From the NCBI GenBank assembly GCA_020853885.1, contig JADYXZ010000020.1, positions 186,001 to 250,000 on the forward strand: a DNA stretch of 64,000 bases. Direction: 5' to 3'. The notes below the pieces were generated by a model. That model searched no databases, was not told the DNA's origin, and saw only the letters and a list, made by a program, of their open reading frames with translations. The translations under genes and the position numbers were made by a program. Source of the DNA: Bradyrhizobiaceae bacterium (GTDB lineage Bacteria > Pseudomonadota > Alphaproteobacteria > Rhizobiales > Xanthobacteraceae). Position 1 is the first letter of the stretch, and the number at the start of each line of letters is the position of its first letter. Of the stretch, positions 1 to 8,993 are shown in pieces.

Positions 1-87
1 AAGAACGGCACGCTCACCGGCTATCACTGGGGCCTCACGCGCAAGCGCGCGATGCTCGGCTGGGAAGCCGGACGACTGGCCGTCTGA
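1..87 (+). CDS. C-terminal fragment of an unidentified protein
   Basis: Reading frame 1 is open from the window edge to a TGA at 85-87 and gives 28 residues beginning KNGTLTGYHWGLTRKRAML. The fragment is basic and contains a Y-H-W motif, but it is too short to place in a family. The 142 bases to the next gene contain no clear terminator. That it is coding is inferred only from the open frame and its position beside an intergenic gap. Confidence 0.4.
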   Translation, partial: KNGTLTGYHWGLTRKRAMLGWEAGRLAV

Positions 88-229
88 GATTGCGAAGAAT
101 TTTCCGAAACGTTGCGCGGCCGGCGTAAGGCCGCTTCAGGCATTCAAGCAGAACGCCCCGAACCGGCCAGCGGCGGCCGCGTTCGCTCTCCACGACTTTT
201 CGGGACGGTGCAACGTGAGGAGAGCGGAA

Positions 230-916
230 ATGCAACACTCGAAGCAACGATCCGCAAGAACGCGCTTGTGGCCGGTTGCGCTCCTGTCTGCCGGCTGTCT
301 CGTCCTTGCGACTCCAGGCTTTGCGCAGGAAGGCGGACTGGGCGGCGCCGTCGGCGCTGTCGCCGGTGCCGTGGGTGATGCCGCAGGCGCCGTCGGCGGC
401 GCGGTCGGCGGAGCCGACGCGGGCGTCGGTGCGAGCGCCGGCGGCGCGGATGCCGGCGTCGGCGCCAGCGTCGGCGGCGACGGCGTGAGCGCCGGAGGCG
501 GCATTGGCTTCGGCGGAACGAGCGTCGGCTTCGGCGCCAGCATCGGCGGCACCGGCACGAACGCCGGTCTCGGCATCGGTTCGAGCGCGCTTGGCGGGAC
601 GACTGCCGGAGTCGGCGCCAGCATCGGCGACACCAGCACGACCGCGGGCGCCTCGCTCGCCAGCGGCCTGTTCGGCGGGCTCTCGCTCGGACTCGGGCTT
701 GGACTGGGTGCGCCGACGGGGCCGGGCGGCCCGACAGGCCCCGGAGGTCTCGGCGGGTTCGCCGGCCTGAGCCCCGCCGGAATCAACGCCGCGCTCTCGG
801 AGCTCAATCTCGTCGAGCGCGTGGCGCTGCGGCGGCGCTGCGTCGAGGTACTGGCGAATCCCGCGCGCTTGCCGAAGGAATCGGTTGCGGTCTGCCGCGT
901 CATCGCATCGCGCTGA
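230..916 (+). CDS. Exported Gly/Ala-rich low-complexity protein
   Basis: The protein has 228 residues. ATG 230 is preferred to GTG 215 because GAGGAG lies just upstream at 217-222. A signal peptide of about 33 residues ends near A-T-P-G-F-A. A region of roughly 140 residues follows in which G-V-G-A-S-x-G-G type units recur about every 12-15 residues, then a short collagen-like stretch (PTGPGGPTGPGG). The last ~45 residues are non-repetitive and charged, with two cysteines (RRRCVEVL and VAVCRV). I have the impression that similar tails occur on other small Gly-rich exported proteins of Bradyrhizobium-like bacteria. The architecture suggests a periplasmic or surface structural protein, but no function is assigned. 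It is monocistronic and ends at a hairpin terminator shared with the convergent gpmA. Confidence 0.75.
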   Translation: MQHSKQRSARTRLWPVALLSAGCLVLATPGFAQEGGLGGAVGAVAGAVGDAAGAVGGAVGGADAGVGASAGGADAGVGASVGGDGVSAGGGIGFGGTSVGFGASIGGTGTNAGLGIGSSALGGTTAGVGASIGDTSTTAGASLASGLFGGLSLGLGLGLGAPTGPGGPTGPGGLGGFAGLSPAGINAALSELNLVERVALRRRCVEVLANPARLPKESVAVCRVIASR

Positions 917-931
917 CGGGACGCAATAGAA

Positions 932-965
932 GAAGCGCGACCGGGTGCAAGCCCGGCCGCGCTTC
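932..965. terminator. Bidirectional hairpin terminator
   Basis: GAAGCGCG-A-CCGGG pairs with CCCGG-C-CGCGCTTC around the loop TGCAAG, giving a 13-bp stem with one A/C mismatch. It lies in the 53-base gap between two convergent genes and can serve both strands. Confidence 0.75.
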
Positions 966-969
966 ATTC

Positions 970-1593
970 TCAAGCAGCAAGGTCAAGCTTCTCTAGCACC
1001 GTCGAATCGGCAGCGAGGCGGTAGATGATCGGCACGCCGGTGCCGAGCTCGCGCTTCAGGATGCCCTCAGGCGTGAGCCGCTCCAGCACCATGACGAGCG
1101 CACGCAAGCTGTTGCCGTGCGCCGACACCAGCACGCGCTCGCCGCGCAGGACGCGGGGCAGAATCTCCTGCACGAAATAGGGCAGCGCGCGGGCGACGGT
1201 GTCCTTCAGGCTTTCGCCGCCGGGCGGCGGGATGTCGTAGGAGCGGCGCCATTTCAGCACCTGCTCGTCGCCCCATTGCTTGCGCGCGTCGTCCTTGTTC
1301 ATGCCGACGAGATCGCCGTAGTCGCGCTCGTTGAGCGCGAGATTGCGGAAGATGGGAATGCCGGTCTGGCCCATCTCCTCGAGAATGAGATCGAGCGTGC
1401 GCTGCGCGCGCTTGAGGTCGGAGGTGAAGGCGACGTCGAACTTCAGACCCTGCGCCTTGAGCTTCTTCCCCGCGGCACGCGCCTCGGCGACGCCGGCTTC
1501 GGTGAGGTCCACGTCCTTCCAGCCGGTGAACAGGTTCTTCAGGTTCCATTCACTCTGGCCATGGCGGACGAGGACAAGCAGGCGTTCGGTCAT
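970..1593 (-). CDS. gpmA: 2,3-bisphosphoglycerate-dependent phosphoglycerate mutase
   Basis: This cytosolic glycolytic/gluconeogenic enzyme interconverts 3- and 2-phosphoglycerate through a phosphohistidine. The 207-residue protein carries the phosphate-accepting [10 protein letters not shown] near residue 10, the catalytic glutamate in LNERDYG and the second histidine in [11 protein letters not shown]. The length fits the short alphaproteobacterial form of about 206 residues rather than the ~250-residue enterobacterial form. It begins 15 bases after dapB on the same strand, so the two are probably cotranscribed. Transcription ends at the hairpin shared with the opposite gene. Confidence 0.95.
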   Translation of the reverse strand: MTERLLVLVRHGQSEWNLKNLFTGWKDVDLTEAGVAEARAAGKKLKAQGLKFDVAFTSDLKRAQRTLDLILEEMGQTGIPIFRNLALNERDYGDLVGMNKDDARKQWGDEQVLKWRRSYDIPPPGGESLKDTVARALPYFVQEILPRVLRGERVLVSAHGNSLRALVMVLERLTPEGILKRELGTGVPIIYRLAADSTVLEKLDLAA

Positions 1594-1608
1594 TTTCTTC
1601 TTCCCGGT

Positions 1609-2424
1609 TCAGAAATCGGCGAGGCCAAGCACGTCGGCCATGGAATAGAGGCCGGGCTTCTGCCCCTTGCCCCAGCGCGCAGCGGCGAGCGCGCCGTTCG
1701 CGAAGATCGTGCGGTCCTCGGCCCTGTGCACGAGCTCGATGCGCTCGGCGGGGCCGGCGAAGATCACGGAATGCTCGCCGACCACGGTGCCGCCGCGCAG
1801 CGTCGCGAAGCCGATGTCGCCGGGCTTGCGCGCGCCGGTGTGACCCTCGCGCGCCGCGACCTTGCGCTTTTCCAGATCGACGCCGCGGCCTTCGGCGGCC
1901 GCGCGGCCGAGCAACAGCGCCGTGCCGGAGGGCGCGTCGATCTTCTTGTTGTGATGCATCTCAAGGATTTCGATGTCGAATTCCTCGCCGAGCGTCTTCG
2001 CCACGCGCTTCGTCAGCGCCGCCAGCAGATTGACGCCGAGGCTCATGTTGCCGGACTTGACGACAACGGTCTCGCGCGCGGCGGCGGCGATCTTCTGCTC
2101 GTCGGCGGCGGCGAGGCCCGTGGTGCCGATCACATGCACGAGCTTCGCCTTGGCCGCGAGCGCGGCAAGGGCGACGGTCGCGGCGGGCACGGTGAAATCG
2201 AGGATCGCGTCGGCGTTCTTCACGAGAGGCGCCGGATCGGCGGCGATCTTCACGCCGAGCGGGCCGACGCCCGCAAGCTCGCCCGCATCCTTGCCGACCG
2301 CGGCAGAACCCGCGGTCTCGAACGCGCCGGCAACGGCGAAGCCCTTCGCCTCCGTCGCGGCACGGACGAGCGCGCGGCCCATGCGGCCGCCGGCACCGGC
2401 GATGAGAAGGCGGATTTCAGCCAT
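1609..2424 (-). CDS. dapB: 4-hydroxy-tetrahydrodipicolinate reductase
   Basis: DapB catalyses the NAD(P)H-dependent reduction step of the diaminopimelate/lysine pathway. The 271-residue product begins [17 protein letters not shown], with the dinucleotide-binding GAGGRMG loop, and contains the active-site/substrate motif [19 protein letters not shown] start 69 bases further upstream is also open, but those extra codons lie within the intergenic palindrome at 2449-2497 and resemble no DapB terminus, so ATG 2424 was chosen. gpmA follows 15 bases downstream. Confidence 0.95.
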   Translation of the reverse strand: MAEIRLLIAGAGGRMGRALVRAATEAKGFAVAGAFETAGSAAVGKDAGELAGVGPLGVKIAADPAPLVKNADAILDFTVPAATVALAALAAKAKLVHVIGTTGLAAADEQKIAAAARETVVVKSGNMSLGVNLLAALTKRVAKTLGEEFDIEILEMHHNKKIDAPSGTALLLGRAAAEGRGVDLEKRKVAAREGHTGARKPGDIGFATLRGGTVVGEHSVIFAGPAERIELVHRAEDRTIFANGALAAARWGKGQKPGLYSMADVLGLADF

Positions 2425-2448
2425 GACGGGCTCTAAGTCATTGTTTTT

Positions 2449-2497
2449 GCGCGTGATCTTTTCCGAAAGCCGGTTCCCACCGTTCGGGATCACGCGC
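2449..2497. repeat. Dispersed intergenic palindrome
   Basis: GCGCGTGATC (2449-2458) is the exact reverse complement of GATCACGCGC (2488-2497), and CCGAA/TTCGG pairs inside it, giving an extended hairpin. From memory, the core 'TTTTCCGAAAxCCGGTTCCCAC' resembles a very common intergenic repeat of Rhizobiales genomes. It lies between the DUF1330 gene and dapB and may act as a terminator or mRNA stabiliser. Confidence 0.7.
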
Positions 2498-2550
2498 AGG
2501 TCCGGGCGGGTATATCGCGGGCGGCAGGCGCGGGGAAGCGAAGGCGCGGT

Positions 2551-2853
2551 TTATGGTTGCGGCCCTTCGTAGCCCTCGATGATCACGATGTCGGCGTTCG
2601 AAATCGGGGCCCGAATCGCCAGCGCGCTCTTGTATTCGGGCGAATGCCAGCAATCGAGGGCCGCCTGATAGCTTGGAAACTCGATCAATACGTTGCGGCT
2701 GCGGCTGGTGCCTTCCGGGTTCTCAAACTTACCGCCGCGGACGAGGAAACGGGCGCCGTACTTTTTGAAGGCTGCGGCATTGGCTGCAATGTACTCCTTG
2801 TATTTATCGGGATCGCTGACCTCCGCGCGATAGATCCAATATCCCTTTGCCAA
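2551..2853 (-). CDS. DUF1330 family protein
   Basis: This 100-residue protein resembles the DUF1330 family of small dimeric alpha/beta-barrel proteins: MAKGYWIYRAEVSDPDKYKE at the start, FLVRGG in the middle, RNVLIEFPSYQAALDCW and IVIIEGYEG at the end. The start is a TTG preceded by GGGGGAGG with a 5-base spacer; the ribosome-binding site overlaps the pyrF stop codon, which implies translational coupling. The substrate is unknown. The cluster pyrF-DUF1330-dapB-gpmA is compact and on one strand. Confidence 0.85.
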   Translation of the reverse strand: MAKGYWIYRAEVSDPDKYKEYIAANAAAFKKYGARFLVRGGKFENPEGTSRSRNVLIEFPSYQAALDCWHSPEYKSALAIRAPISNADIVIIEGYEGPQP

Positions 2854-2865
2854 AGCTGCCTCCCC

Positions 2866-3573
2866 CTATTTTGATTTCGATAATGATCCGATCTCCGCGA
2901 CAATCGCTTCCGCCGCCGCGCGCGGCTCGGGTGCCGCGATCACCGGGCGGGCGACGACGATATGGTCGGCGCCGGACTTGATGGCCTCGGCCGGCGTCAT
3001 CACCCGCTTCTGGTCGCCGGCGGCCGCGCCGGCGGGGCGCACGCCGGGTGTCACGATCAGGAGCGAGCGGCCGACCTGCGCGCGCAAGCCTGCCGCTTCC
3101 ACGGGCGAGGCAATCAGGCCGTCGATGCCCGCCTGCTTCGCCTGGTCCGCGCGCCTTCCGACAAGCTCGCGCAAGCCGACCGCATAGCCTGCCTCCTTCA
3201 CGTCGTTCTCGTCCCAGGAGGTGAGCACGGTGACGCCGAGAATCTTCAGCCCGCTTTGGCCGCGGCCCTCGGCAGCGGCACGCATGGTCTGCGGGAAGGC
3301 GTGCACGGTGAGAAAGGTCATGCCGAGCGCGGCCGCGCGTTCAGCGGCGCGCGCCACCGTGTTGCCGATGTCGTGCAGCTTGAGATCGAGAAAGACCTTC
3401 TTGCCCGAGCGCGCGAGATCGGCGGCGAAGGGAATGCCGCCGGAGAGCGCAAGCTCGAAGCCGATCTTGTAGAAGGAGACCGCGTCGCCGAGGCGGGCCA
3501 CCATGCGCTCGGCCTCCTTGAGGCTCGCGAGATCGAGCCCGACGATCAGGCGGTCGCGCGCAGGGATATGCAA
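2866..3573 (-). CDS. pyrF: Orotidine 5'-phosphate decarboxylase
   Basis: PyrF catalyses the last step of UMP synthesis, decarboxylation of OMP. The 235-residue TIM-barrel protein shows VGLDLAS at the N-terminus, the catalytic signature [13 protein letters not shown] (D-x-K-x-x-D), and a C-terminal phosphate-binding VTPGVRPAG segment. The start is a TTG with GAGG five bases upstream. The usual HDIPNT is HDIGNT here, a mild deviation. The gene begins 7 bases after the FMN reductase stop, within a single-strand gene run. Confidence 0.93.
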   Translation of the reverse strand: MHIPARDRLIVGLDLASLKEAERMVARLGDAVSFYKIGFELALSGGIPFAADLARSGKKVFLDLKLHDIGNTVARAAERAAALGMTFLTVHAFPQTMRAAAEGRGQSGLKILGVTVLTSWDENDVKEAGYAVGLRELVGRRADQAKQAGIDGLIASPVEAAGLRAQVGRSLLIVTPGVRPAGAAAGDQKRVMTPAEAIKSGADHIVVARPVIAAPEPRAAAEAIVAEIGSLSKSK

Positions 3574-3580
3574 GAGCGCC

Positions 3581-4156
3581 TCAGATTTCCGCTTGGCAGA
3601 CGGCGATCAGCCGGTTGAGTGACGCACGCAGGAGCTTCGCCACCGCTTCATCCTTCAAGTTGCCGGATTCGTCAAACGCCTGGCCGACGTGGCTGAGCGC
3701 CACCTGCTCGGGGATCACGAGGGCATGCAGGCCGGCCTCGAGGATGTAACGCAGGGCGAGGAGCGCGCGCATGCCGCCGAAGCGGCCGTTGGAGGTGGCG
3801 CCGATCGCGAAGATGCAGCGCTTGTACGGGTCCTCGCCGCCGGCGCCGCTGCGGGAGACCCAGTCGAGCGTGTTCTTCAGGAGCGGGGGAACGGAGGCGT
3901 TGTATTCGGGGGTGGCGATGTAGATGCCGCGGTGCGCGTTCATGAGCGCGCGGAGCTTCTTCGCGTTCTCCGGCACGCCCTTCTGCGCTTCGAGATCGCC
4001 GTCGTAGATCGGCAGCGGGTAATCGGCGAGCGAGATCAGCGTGACCTCGGCATCGAGCAGCGCGAGCTCCTTGGTGGCGAGGCCGGCAAGCTGCGCGCTG
4101 AAGGAGCCGGTGCGGATCGAGCCCCCGAACACCAGAATGCGCGGCACGGGCATCAT
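3581..4156 (-). CDS. NADPH-dependent FMN reductase family protein
   Basis: This is a 191-residue flavodoxin-fold protein of the NADPH-dependent FMN reductase (ChrR/azoreductase-like) family. The FMN phosphate-binding loop [16 protein letters not shown] follows the first strand, and the family motif [21 protein letters not shown] is split here as TPEYNASVP plus [11 protein letters not shown]. Such enzymes reduce flavins, quinones or chromate with NAD(P)H. The true substrate cannot be read from sequence. The gene has tandem ATGs at 4156/4153 and starts 4 bases after the methyltransferase stop. Confidence 0.85.
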   Translation of the reverse strand: MMPVPRILVFGGSIRTGSFSAQLAGLATKELALLDAEVTLISLADYPLPIYDGDLEAQKGVPENAKKLRALMNAHRGIYIATPEYNASVPPLLKNTLDWVSRSGAGGEDPYKRCIFAIGATSNGRFGGMRALLALRYILEAGLHALVIPEQVALSHVGQAFDESGNLKDEAVAKLLRASLNRLIAVCQAEI

Positions 4157-4160
4157 TCGC

Positions 4161-4808
4161 CTAGTCGCCGGCGCGATAGACCCAGACGCGGGCCGGCGGC
4201 AGGTTCTTCCAGATGCGCGGCGAGGCGCTGACGCGATAGCGGCGCGAAGGAATCGGTGCGGTCATCGCATAAGTGAACTGCACATAGGGCGCACCGGGGC
4301 TGAGTACCCGCATCGCAGCATTCAGGAGCCGCATGCGCACGGTAAGCGGCCGCGTCATCAAGGGCAGGCTGGAGACTACGGCCGCGGCCGGTTCCTTGAC
4401 GACGCCGGCGAGCGTATCGCCAAGCGCATAGGCGTCGCCCTCGACCACGGTGGCGCCGGGGAACTTGCGGCGGAGCAGGGTGCAGAATTCCGGGTCGTAC
4501 TCGACGAGCACGAGTCGCTCCGGCGCAATGCCGCGCGCAACCAGCGCTTCCGTGACTGGGCCGGTTCCCGGTCCAAGCTCGATTACCGGCCCCGGTACCG
4601 CGGGATCGACCTCGGCCGCCAGCGCGCGCGCAAGCGCGCGGCCGGATGGCGATACGGCACCGACCTTCAACGGATGCTGGAGCCAGGAAGCGATAAAGCG
4701 GGCTTCGTCGTTCAGCCGAATCTTGTCCAGCCTGAGCTTTTCGAGACGAAGCTTGTCGAGCCGAAGCTTCGGCTGCCTCTTGGCGGACGCGCGCTGGGTG
4801 GAGAGCAC
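4161..4808 (-). CDS. PmtA-like SAM-dependent phospholipid methyltransferase
   Basis: This is a class I methyltransferase: VIELGPGTGPVTEAL is SAM motif I, followed by LVLVEYDPEF and VVSSLPLM. The overall pattern resembles the Sinorhizobium-type phosphatidylethanolamine N-methyltransferase PmtA, which makes phosphatidylcholine. A longer frame is open to 4910, but GTG 4808 is preceded by GGAG with a 6-base spacer and gives 215 residues, close to the ~200 of PmtA. An N-terminal tract of four five-residue units (KLRLD/KLRLE/KLRLD/KIRLN) comes before the catalytic domain. The gene lies 105 bases downstream of dnaJ on the same strand. Substrate assignment is by family resemblance. Confidence 0.7.
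   Translation of the reverse strand: MLSTQRASAKRQPKLRLDKLRLEKLRLDKIRLNDEARFIASWLQHPLKVGAVSPSGRALARALAAEVDPAVPGPVIELGPGTGPVTEALVARGIAPERLVLVEYDPEFCTLLRRKFPGATVVEGDAYALGDTLAGVVKEPAAAVVSSLPLMTRPLTVRMRLLNAAMRVLSPGAPYVQFTYAMTAPIPSRRYRVSASPRIWKNLPPARVWVYRAGD
4710..4769 (-). repeat. Four tandem 15-bp units coding KLRLD
   Basis: Four consecutive 15-bp units on the minus strand (pattern AAG-CTT-CGG-CTC-GAC with drift) encode K-L-R-L-D/E/N four times near the N-terminus of the methyltransferase. The units have diverged at third positions but keep the amphipathic K/R-L pattern, which suggests an expanded membrane-binding or linker segment. Confidence 0.85.
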
Positions 4809-4913
4809 GGGAAACTCCAAACGGAGCGGTAATTTACATGGTTCAACGCCGCCGCACCATGATAATCGCGCCACAGGTGCGGCGGTTTGGAGGCAGAGTT
4901 CCGTGCTCAATCC

Positions 4914-6026
4914 CTACTCGAAAAGTTCGCGCATTTTTGCGAAAAATCCCGTGGTTTCCGGCTGGGTATCGGTCGAGCTCTGCTTGTCGAACTCCCGCAG
5001 CAGCTCGCGCTGGCGCTTGGTCAGCTTCTGCGGCGTTTCCACCACAACCTGCACATACATGTCGCCGCGGCTCTTGGAGCGCAGGACCGGCATGCCCTTG
5101 CTCGCCAACCGGAGGCGCTTGCCGGTCTGCGTGCCCTCCGGGACCTTCACGGCCGTGCGGCCGCCCTCCAGCGTCGGCACCTCGAACTCGCCGCCCAGCG
5201 CCGCCGTCACCATGCTGATCGGCACGCGGCAATAGAGGTCGGCACCCTCGCGCTGGAAGATCTCGTGCGGCTTGAGCGACAGGAAAATGTAAAGGTCGCC
5301 GGCCGGGCCGCCGCGCATGCCTGCCTCGCCTTCGCCGGCCAGCCGGATGCGCGTGCCGTCCTCGACGCCCGCCGGGATGTTCACCTCGAGCGTGCGCTCG
5401 CGCGTGACGCGTCCGGCGCCGCCGCAACTGCTGCACGGCGTCTCGATCACGGAGCCGCGGCCCTGGCAGGTCGGGCAGGTGCGCTCGATGGTGAAGAAAC
5501 CCTGGGCGTGGCGGATGCGCCCCGAGCCGCTGCAGGCGCGGCACTGGATCGGCTCGGTGCCGGGAGCGGCACCCGTGCCGGAGCAAACTTCGCAGGTGAC
5601 GTTCGTGGGCAGACGAATCTGCGCGGTCTTGCCGCTGAACGCTTCCTCGAGGGTGATTTCCAGATTGTAACGGAGATCGGCGCCGCGCTCGCGGCCCGAG
5701 CTGCGGCCGCGGCGGCCCATGCCGAACAGATCGTCGAAGATGTCGGAGAAGGTCGCGGCGAAGTCGCTGCTGAAGCCATGGGCGTGCGAATTGCCGCCGC
5801 CGTCGAAGGCGGCGTGGCCGAAGCGGTCATACGCCGCGCGCTTCTGCTCGTCCTTGAGGACGTCGTAGGCTTCGTTGATCTCCTTGAAGCGGTGCTCGCA
5901 GCTTTCGTCGCCCTGATTGCGATCGGGATGCCACTGCATCGCGAGCTTGCGGAAGGCAGACTTGATCTCGTCGTCCCCGCAGCCGCGGGAAACGCCCAGC
6001 ACTTCGTAGTAGTCCCGCTTCGACAT
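4914..6026 (-). CDS. dnaJ: Chaperone DnaJ (Hsp40)
   Basis: DnaJ stimulates the ATPase of DnaK and delivers unfolded clients. The 370-residue protein has the J domain with HPD near residue 33 ([12 protein letters not shown]), a Gly/Phe-rich segment (about 75-105), and four zinc-binding CxxCxGxG repeats ([32 protein letters not shown]). The C-terminal substrate-binding domain follows. It is 104 bases downstream of dnaK, with a hairpin between them. Confidence 0.97.
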   Translation of the reverse strand: MSKRDYYEVLGVSRGCGDDEIKSAFRKLAMQWHPDRNQGDESCEHRFKEINEAYDVLKDEQKRAAYDRFGHAAFDGGGNSHAHGFSSDFAATFSDIFDDLFGMGRRGRSSGRERGADLRYNLEITLEEAFSGKTAQIRLPTNVTCEVCSGTGAAPGTEPIQCRACSGSGRIRHAQGFFTIERTCPTCQGRGSVIETPCSSCGGAGRVTRERTLEVNIPAGVEDGTRIRLAGEGEAGMRGGPAGDLYIFLSLKPHEIFQREGADLYCRVPISMVTAALGGEFEVPTLEGGRTAVKVPEGTQTGKRLRLASKGMPVLRSKSRGDMYVQVVVETPQKLTKRQRELLREFDKQSSTDTQPETTGFFAKMRELFE

Positions 6027-6048
6027 GGTTCAGCTTCGCACTACGAAG

Positions 6049-6095
6049 AAGCCCCGCCCTCAGATGCGTAAAATGCGATCGGGAGGGCGAGGCTT
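6049..6095 (-). terminator. Hairpin between dnaK and dnaJ (attenuator candidate)
   Basis: AAGCCCCGCCCTC (6049-6061) pairs with GAGGGCGAGGCTT (6083-6095) with a single mismatch, giving a 13-bp GC-rich stem around a 21-base loop. It occupies the dnaK-dnaJ spacer. There is no U-run, so it is more likely a partial terminator or an mRNA processing/stability element that keeps DnaJ below DnaK than a full stop. Confidence 0.55.
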
Positions 6096-6130
6096 GCGGT
6101 CCTCATTGTTTCACGGCCCATCGAGGCCGC

Positions 6131-8047
6131 TCAGGCAGATTTCTTCTTGTCGTCGTCGACCTCCGTGAACTCGGCGTCGACCACGTCCTCTTTCTTGTCA
6201 GCATCGCCGCCGGGGGCCGAATCGCCGCCGTCGCCACCCTGCTGCTGCGCGGCATACATCGCCTCGCCCAGCTTCATGGAGACCTGCGCGAGCGTCTGTG
6301 CCTTCTGCTTGATCGCGTCGGCGTCGTCGCCCTTGAGGGCTTCCTTGAGGTCGGACAGCGCGTTCTCGATCGCCGAGCGGTCGGCATCGCTCACCTTGGA
6401 GCCGTGCTCGGCTAGCGCCTTCTCGGTCGTGTGCACGAGCGCGTCGGCATGGTTCTTCGCTTCCACCGCCTCGCGGCGCTTCTTGTCCTCGGCGGCGTGG
6501 GCTTCAGCGTCCTTCACCATCTTCTCGATGTCGGCTTCGCTCAAGCCGCCCGAGGCCTGGATGCGAATCTGCTGCTCCTTGCCGGTACCCTTGTCCTTGG
6601 CGGACACGTTGACGATGCCGTTCGCGTCGATGTCGAAGGTGACCTCGATCTGCGGCACGCCGCGCGGCGCAGGCGGCAGGCCGACGAGATCGAACTGGCC
6701 CAGGAGCTTGTTGTCGGCCGCCATCTCGCGCTCGCCCTGGAAGACGCGGATCGTGACCGCGCCCTGATTGTCCTCGGCGGTCGAGAAGACCTGGCTCTTC
6801 TTCGTGGGAATCGTGGTGTTGCGGTCGATCAGCCGCGTGAACACGCCGCCGAGCGTCTCGATGCCGAGCGAGAGCGGCGTCACGTCGAGCAGCAGCACGT
6901 CCTTAACGTCGCCCTGCAGGACGCCGGCCTGAATGGCGGCGCCGATCGCCACCACTTCATCGGGGTTGACGCCCTTGTGCGGCTCCTTGCCGAAGAGCTG
7001 CTTCACGGCCTCCTGCACCTTCGGCATGCGGGTCATGCCGCCGACGAGGACGACCTCGTTGATCTCGGCCGCCGAGAGCCCCGCGTCCTTGAGCGCGCGC
7101 TTGCACGGCTCGACGGTCTTCTGGACGAGGTCGTCGACGAGGGCCTCGAACTTCGCCCGCGTCAGCTTCATCGTCAGGTGCTTAGGGCCGGACTGATCGG
7201 CGGTGATGAAGGGCAGGTTGATCTCGGTCTGCGTCGTGGAAGAGAGCTCGATCTTCGCCTTCTCCGCGGCCTCCTTCAGGCGCTGGAGGGCGAGCTTGTC
7301 CTTGCGCAGGTCGATGCCCTGCTCTTTCTGGAACTCGTCGGCGAGATAACTGACGAGGCGCATGTCGAAGTCTTCGCCGCCCAGGAACGTGTCGCCGTTC
7401 GTGGACTTCACCTCGAACACGCCGTCGCCGATCTCGAGAATGGAAATGTCGAAGGTGCCGCCGCCAAGGTCATAGACGGCGATCGTGCCGGCGGTCTTCT
7501 TGTCGAGACCATAGGCGAGCGCGGCCGCGGTCGGCTCGTTGATGATACGGAGCACTTCGAGGCCAGCGATCTTGCCGGCATCCTTGGTCGCCTGACGCTG
7601 CGCGTCGTTGAAATAGGCGGGAACGGTGATGACCGCCTTCTCGACCTTCTGGCCGAGATAGGCTTCCGCCGTCTCCTTCATCTTCTGCAGGATGAAGGCG
7701 GAAATCTGCGAAGGGGAATATTGGTTCTTGCCGTCGGAAACCCAGGCGTCGCCATTGGAGGCGCGCATAATGGAATAGGGAACGAGCTTCTTGTCCTTCT
7801 CCGTCATCGGATCGTCGAAGCGGCGGCCGATCAGCCGCTTGATGGCGAAGAAGGTTTTCTCGGGATTGGTGACGGCCTGGCGTTTGGCGGGCTGGCCGAC
7901 GAGCCGTTCGCCGTCGTCGGTGAAGGCGACGATCGAGGGCGTGGTGCGCATACCCTCGGCATTCTCGATCACCTTCGGCGTCTTGCCTTCCATGACGGCG
8001 ACGCACGAATTGGTGGTGCCGAGGTCGATACCGATGACCTTGGACAT
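6131..8047 (-). CDS. dnaK: Chaperone DnaK (Hsp70)
   Basis: DnaK is the ATP-driven Hsp70 chaperone. The 638-residue protein begins with the phosphate-binding loop [16 protein letters not shown], carries [14 protein letters not shown] (phosphate 2) and [15 protein letters not shown] (adenosine loop), the interdomain linker [15 protein letters not shown], and an acidic C-terminal tail. It is preceded by a 238-base gap after grpE that holds a predicted RpoH promoter. The order hrcA-grpE-dnaK-dnaJ is all on one strand. Confidence 0.98.
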   Translation of the reverse strand: MSKVIGIDLGTTNSCVAVMEGKTPKVIENAEGMRTTPSIVAFTDDGERLVGQPAKRQAVTNPEKTFFAIKRLIGRRFDDPMTEKDKKLVPYSIMRASNGDAWVSDGKNQYSPSQISAFILQKMKETAEAYLGQKVEKAVITVPAYFNDAQRQATKDAGKIAGLEVLRIINEPTAAALAYGLDKKTAGTIAVYDLGGGTFDISILEIGDGVFEVKSTNGDTFLGGEDFDMRLVSYLADEFQKEQGIDLRKDKLALQRLKEAAEKAKIELSSTTQTEINLPFITADQSGPKHLTMKLTRAKFEALVDDLVQKTVEPCKRALKDAGLSAAEINEVVLVGGMTRMPKVQEAVKQLFGKEPHKGVNPDEVVAIGAAIQAGVLQGDVKDVLLLDVTPLSLGIETLGGVFTRLIDRNTTIPTKKSQVFSTAEDNQGAVTIRVFQGEREMAADNKLLGQFDLVGLPPAPRGVPQIEVTFDIDANGIVNVSAKDKGTGKEQQIRIQASGGLSEADIEKMVKDAEAHAAEDKKRREAVEAKNHADALVHTTEKALAEHGSKVSDADRSAIENALSDLKEALKGDDADAIKQKAQTLAQVSMKLGEAMYAAQQQGGDGGDSAPGGDADKKEDVVDAEFTEVDDDKKKSA

Positions 8048-8191
8048 GTCTGTACCTCATCTTTCCGGCAGGCCGCCCGGGCCCGAACCGGCACCCGGCA
8101 TAGAGAGGATGGCGGTGCTTCGGCCCCGCTCAGTCCCCTCCACGGCCCCACGCTTGGGGATTCCGCCGCGGCTATACGGCGTTCGCGGTTG

Positions 8192-8220
8192 ATATAGGAG
8201 GGGGGGTTCGAGGCCGCAAG
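8192..8220 (-). promoter_or_regulatory. Predicted sigma-32 (RpoH) promoter of dnaKJ
   Basis: Read on the minus strand, CTTG (8220-8217), 18 bases, then CCTATAT (8198-8192) match the alphaproteobacterial RpoH consensus CTTG-N17/18-CYTATNT. Transcription would begin near 8185 and give a leader of about 137 bases before dnaK. The position, upstream of dnaK and just downstream of grpE, is where a heat-shock promoter is expected. Confidence 0.7.
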
Positions 8221-8285
8221 CGGGAAAGCCTGTTCGAACGCCGTCAGCGAACGTTAACCGACACGATACCGGCCGGCCGGCAGCT

Positions 8286-8903
8286 TCAGTCGCTCTCTTC
8301 GGGATCGGACGCCGGCGCCGGTTCCGCAGGCCGCTGCCGGCCACTACCCTTGGCGACCGCAACGAGCGCCGGACGCAGGACGCGCTCCCCGATCGCGTAG
8401 CCGGTCTGCATCACATCGACGACGGTGCCGCTCGGGACTTCGGCGTTCGGCACCTCATACATCGCCTGATGGAAATTGGGGTCGAACTTCTCGCCCTTGG
8501 GATCGACCGGGCGGACACCGTGCTTCTGCAACGCTTTCTGCAGTTCCCGGCTGGTGAGCTCGATGCCGTCGAGCAGCGCCTTGAGGGTGCCGTCGGCGGC
8601 CGCGCGCGCTTCCGGATCGACCGCCTCAATCGCGCGCGCGAGATTGTCGGCCACGCCGAGCATGTCGCGCGCGAACCCGGCAATGGCGTAGCTGCGGGTT
8701 TCGGCGACCTCGCGCTCGGCGCGCTTGCGCACGTTGTCGGCCTCGGCGGCGGCGCGCAAAAACCGGTCGCGCAGCTCGTCCACCGCGGCGGTGAGCTTGG
8801 CGATCTGCTCCTCGGGAGAGGCGGACGCCGCTGCGTCGGGGCCTGCGGATTCGGAAGCGTCGGTCTCGGCCGCGCGTTTCTGCTCGTCAGAATTCGACAT
8901 CAT
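8286..8903 (-). CDS. grpE: Nucleotide exchange factor GrpE
   Basis: GrpE releases ADP from DnaK. The 205-residue protein has an acidic disordered N-terminus, a long coiled-coil helix (IAKLTAAVDELRDRFLRA...), the family segment FARDMLGVADNLARA, and the beta-domain signature PNFHQAMYEVPN with GYAIGERVLRPALVAV. Tandem ATGs open the gene. It is 90 bases downstream of hrcA and 238 bases upstream of dnaK. Confidence 0.96.
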   Translation of the reverse strand: MMSNSDEQKRAAETDASESAGPDAAASASPEEQIAKLTAAVDELRDRFLRAAAEADNVRKRAEREVAETRSYAIAGFARDMLGVADNLARAIEAVDPEARAAADGTLKALLDGIELTSRELQKALQKHGVRPVDPKGEKFDPNFHQAMYEVPNAEVPSGTVVDVMQTGYAIGERVLRPALVAVAKGSGRQRPAEPAPASDPEESD

Positions 8904-8993
8904 GGCTCGCGGATCGGAAAATGCAGGCGGGATATCAGGTGGCCAGCGGCAAAAATCAAGGCGGCATTTGCAGATAGCTAATGGAAGCCTGCT

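Noticed and set aside
2425-2493. Upstream start extending dapB by 23 residues
   Set aside because: The extra codons lie in a dispersed palindrome and do not resemble any DapB N-terminus.
6431-8197. 588-codon open frame antisense to dnaK
   Set aside because: It is a shadow of dnaK codon usage, Arg/Ala/Glu-rich without domains, and would also run across the RpoH promoter.
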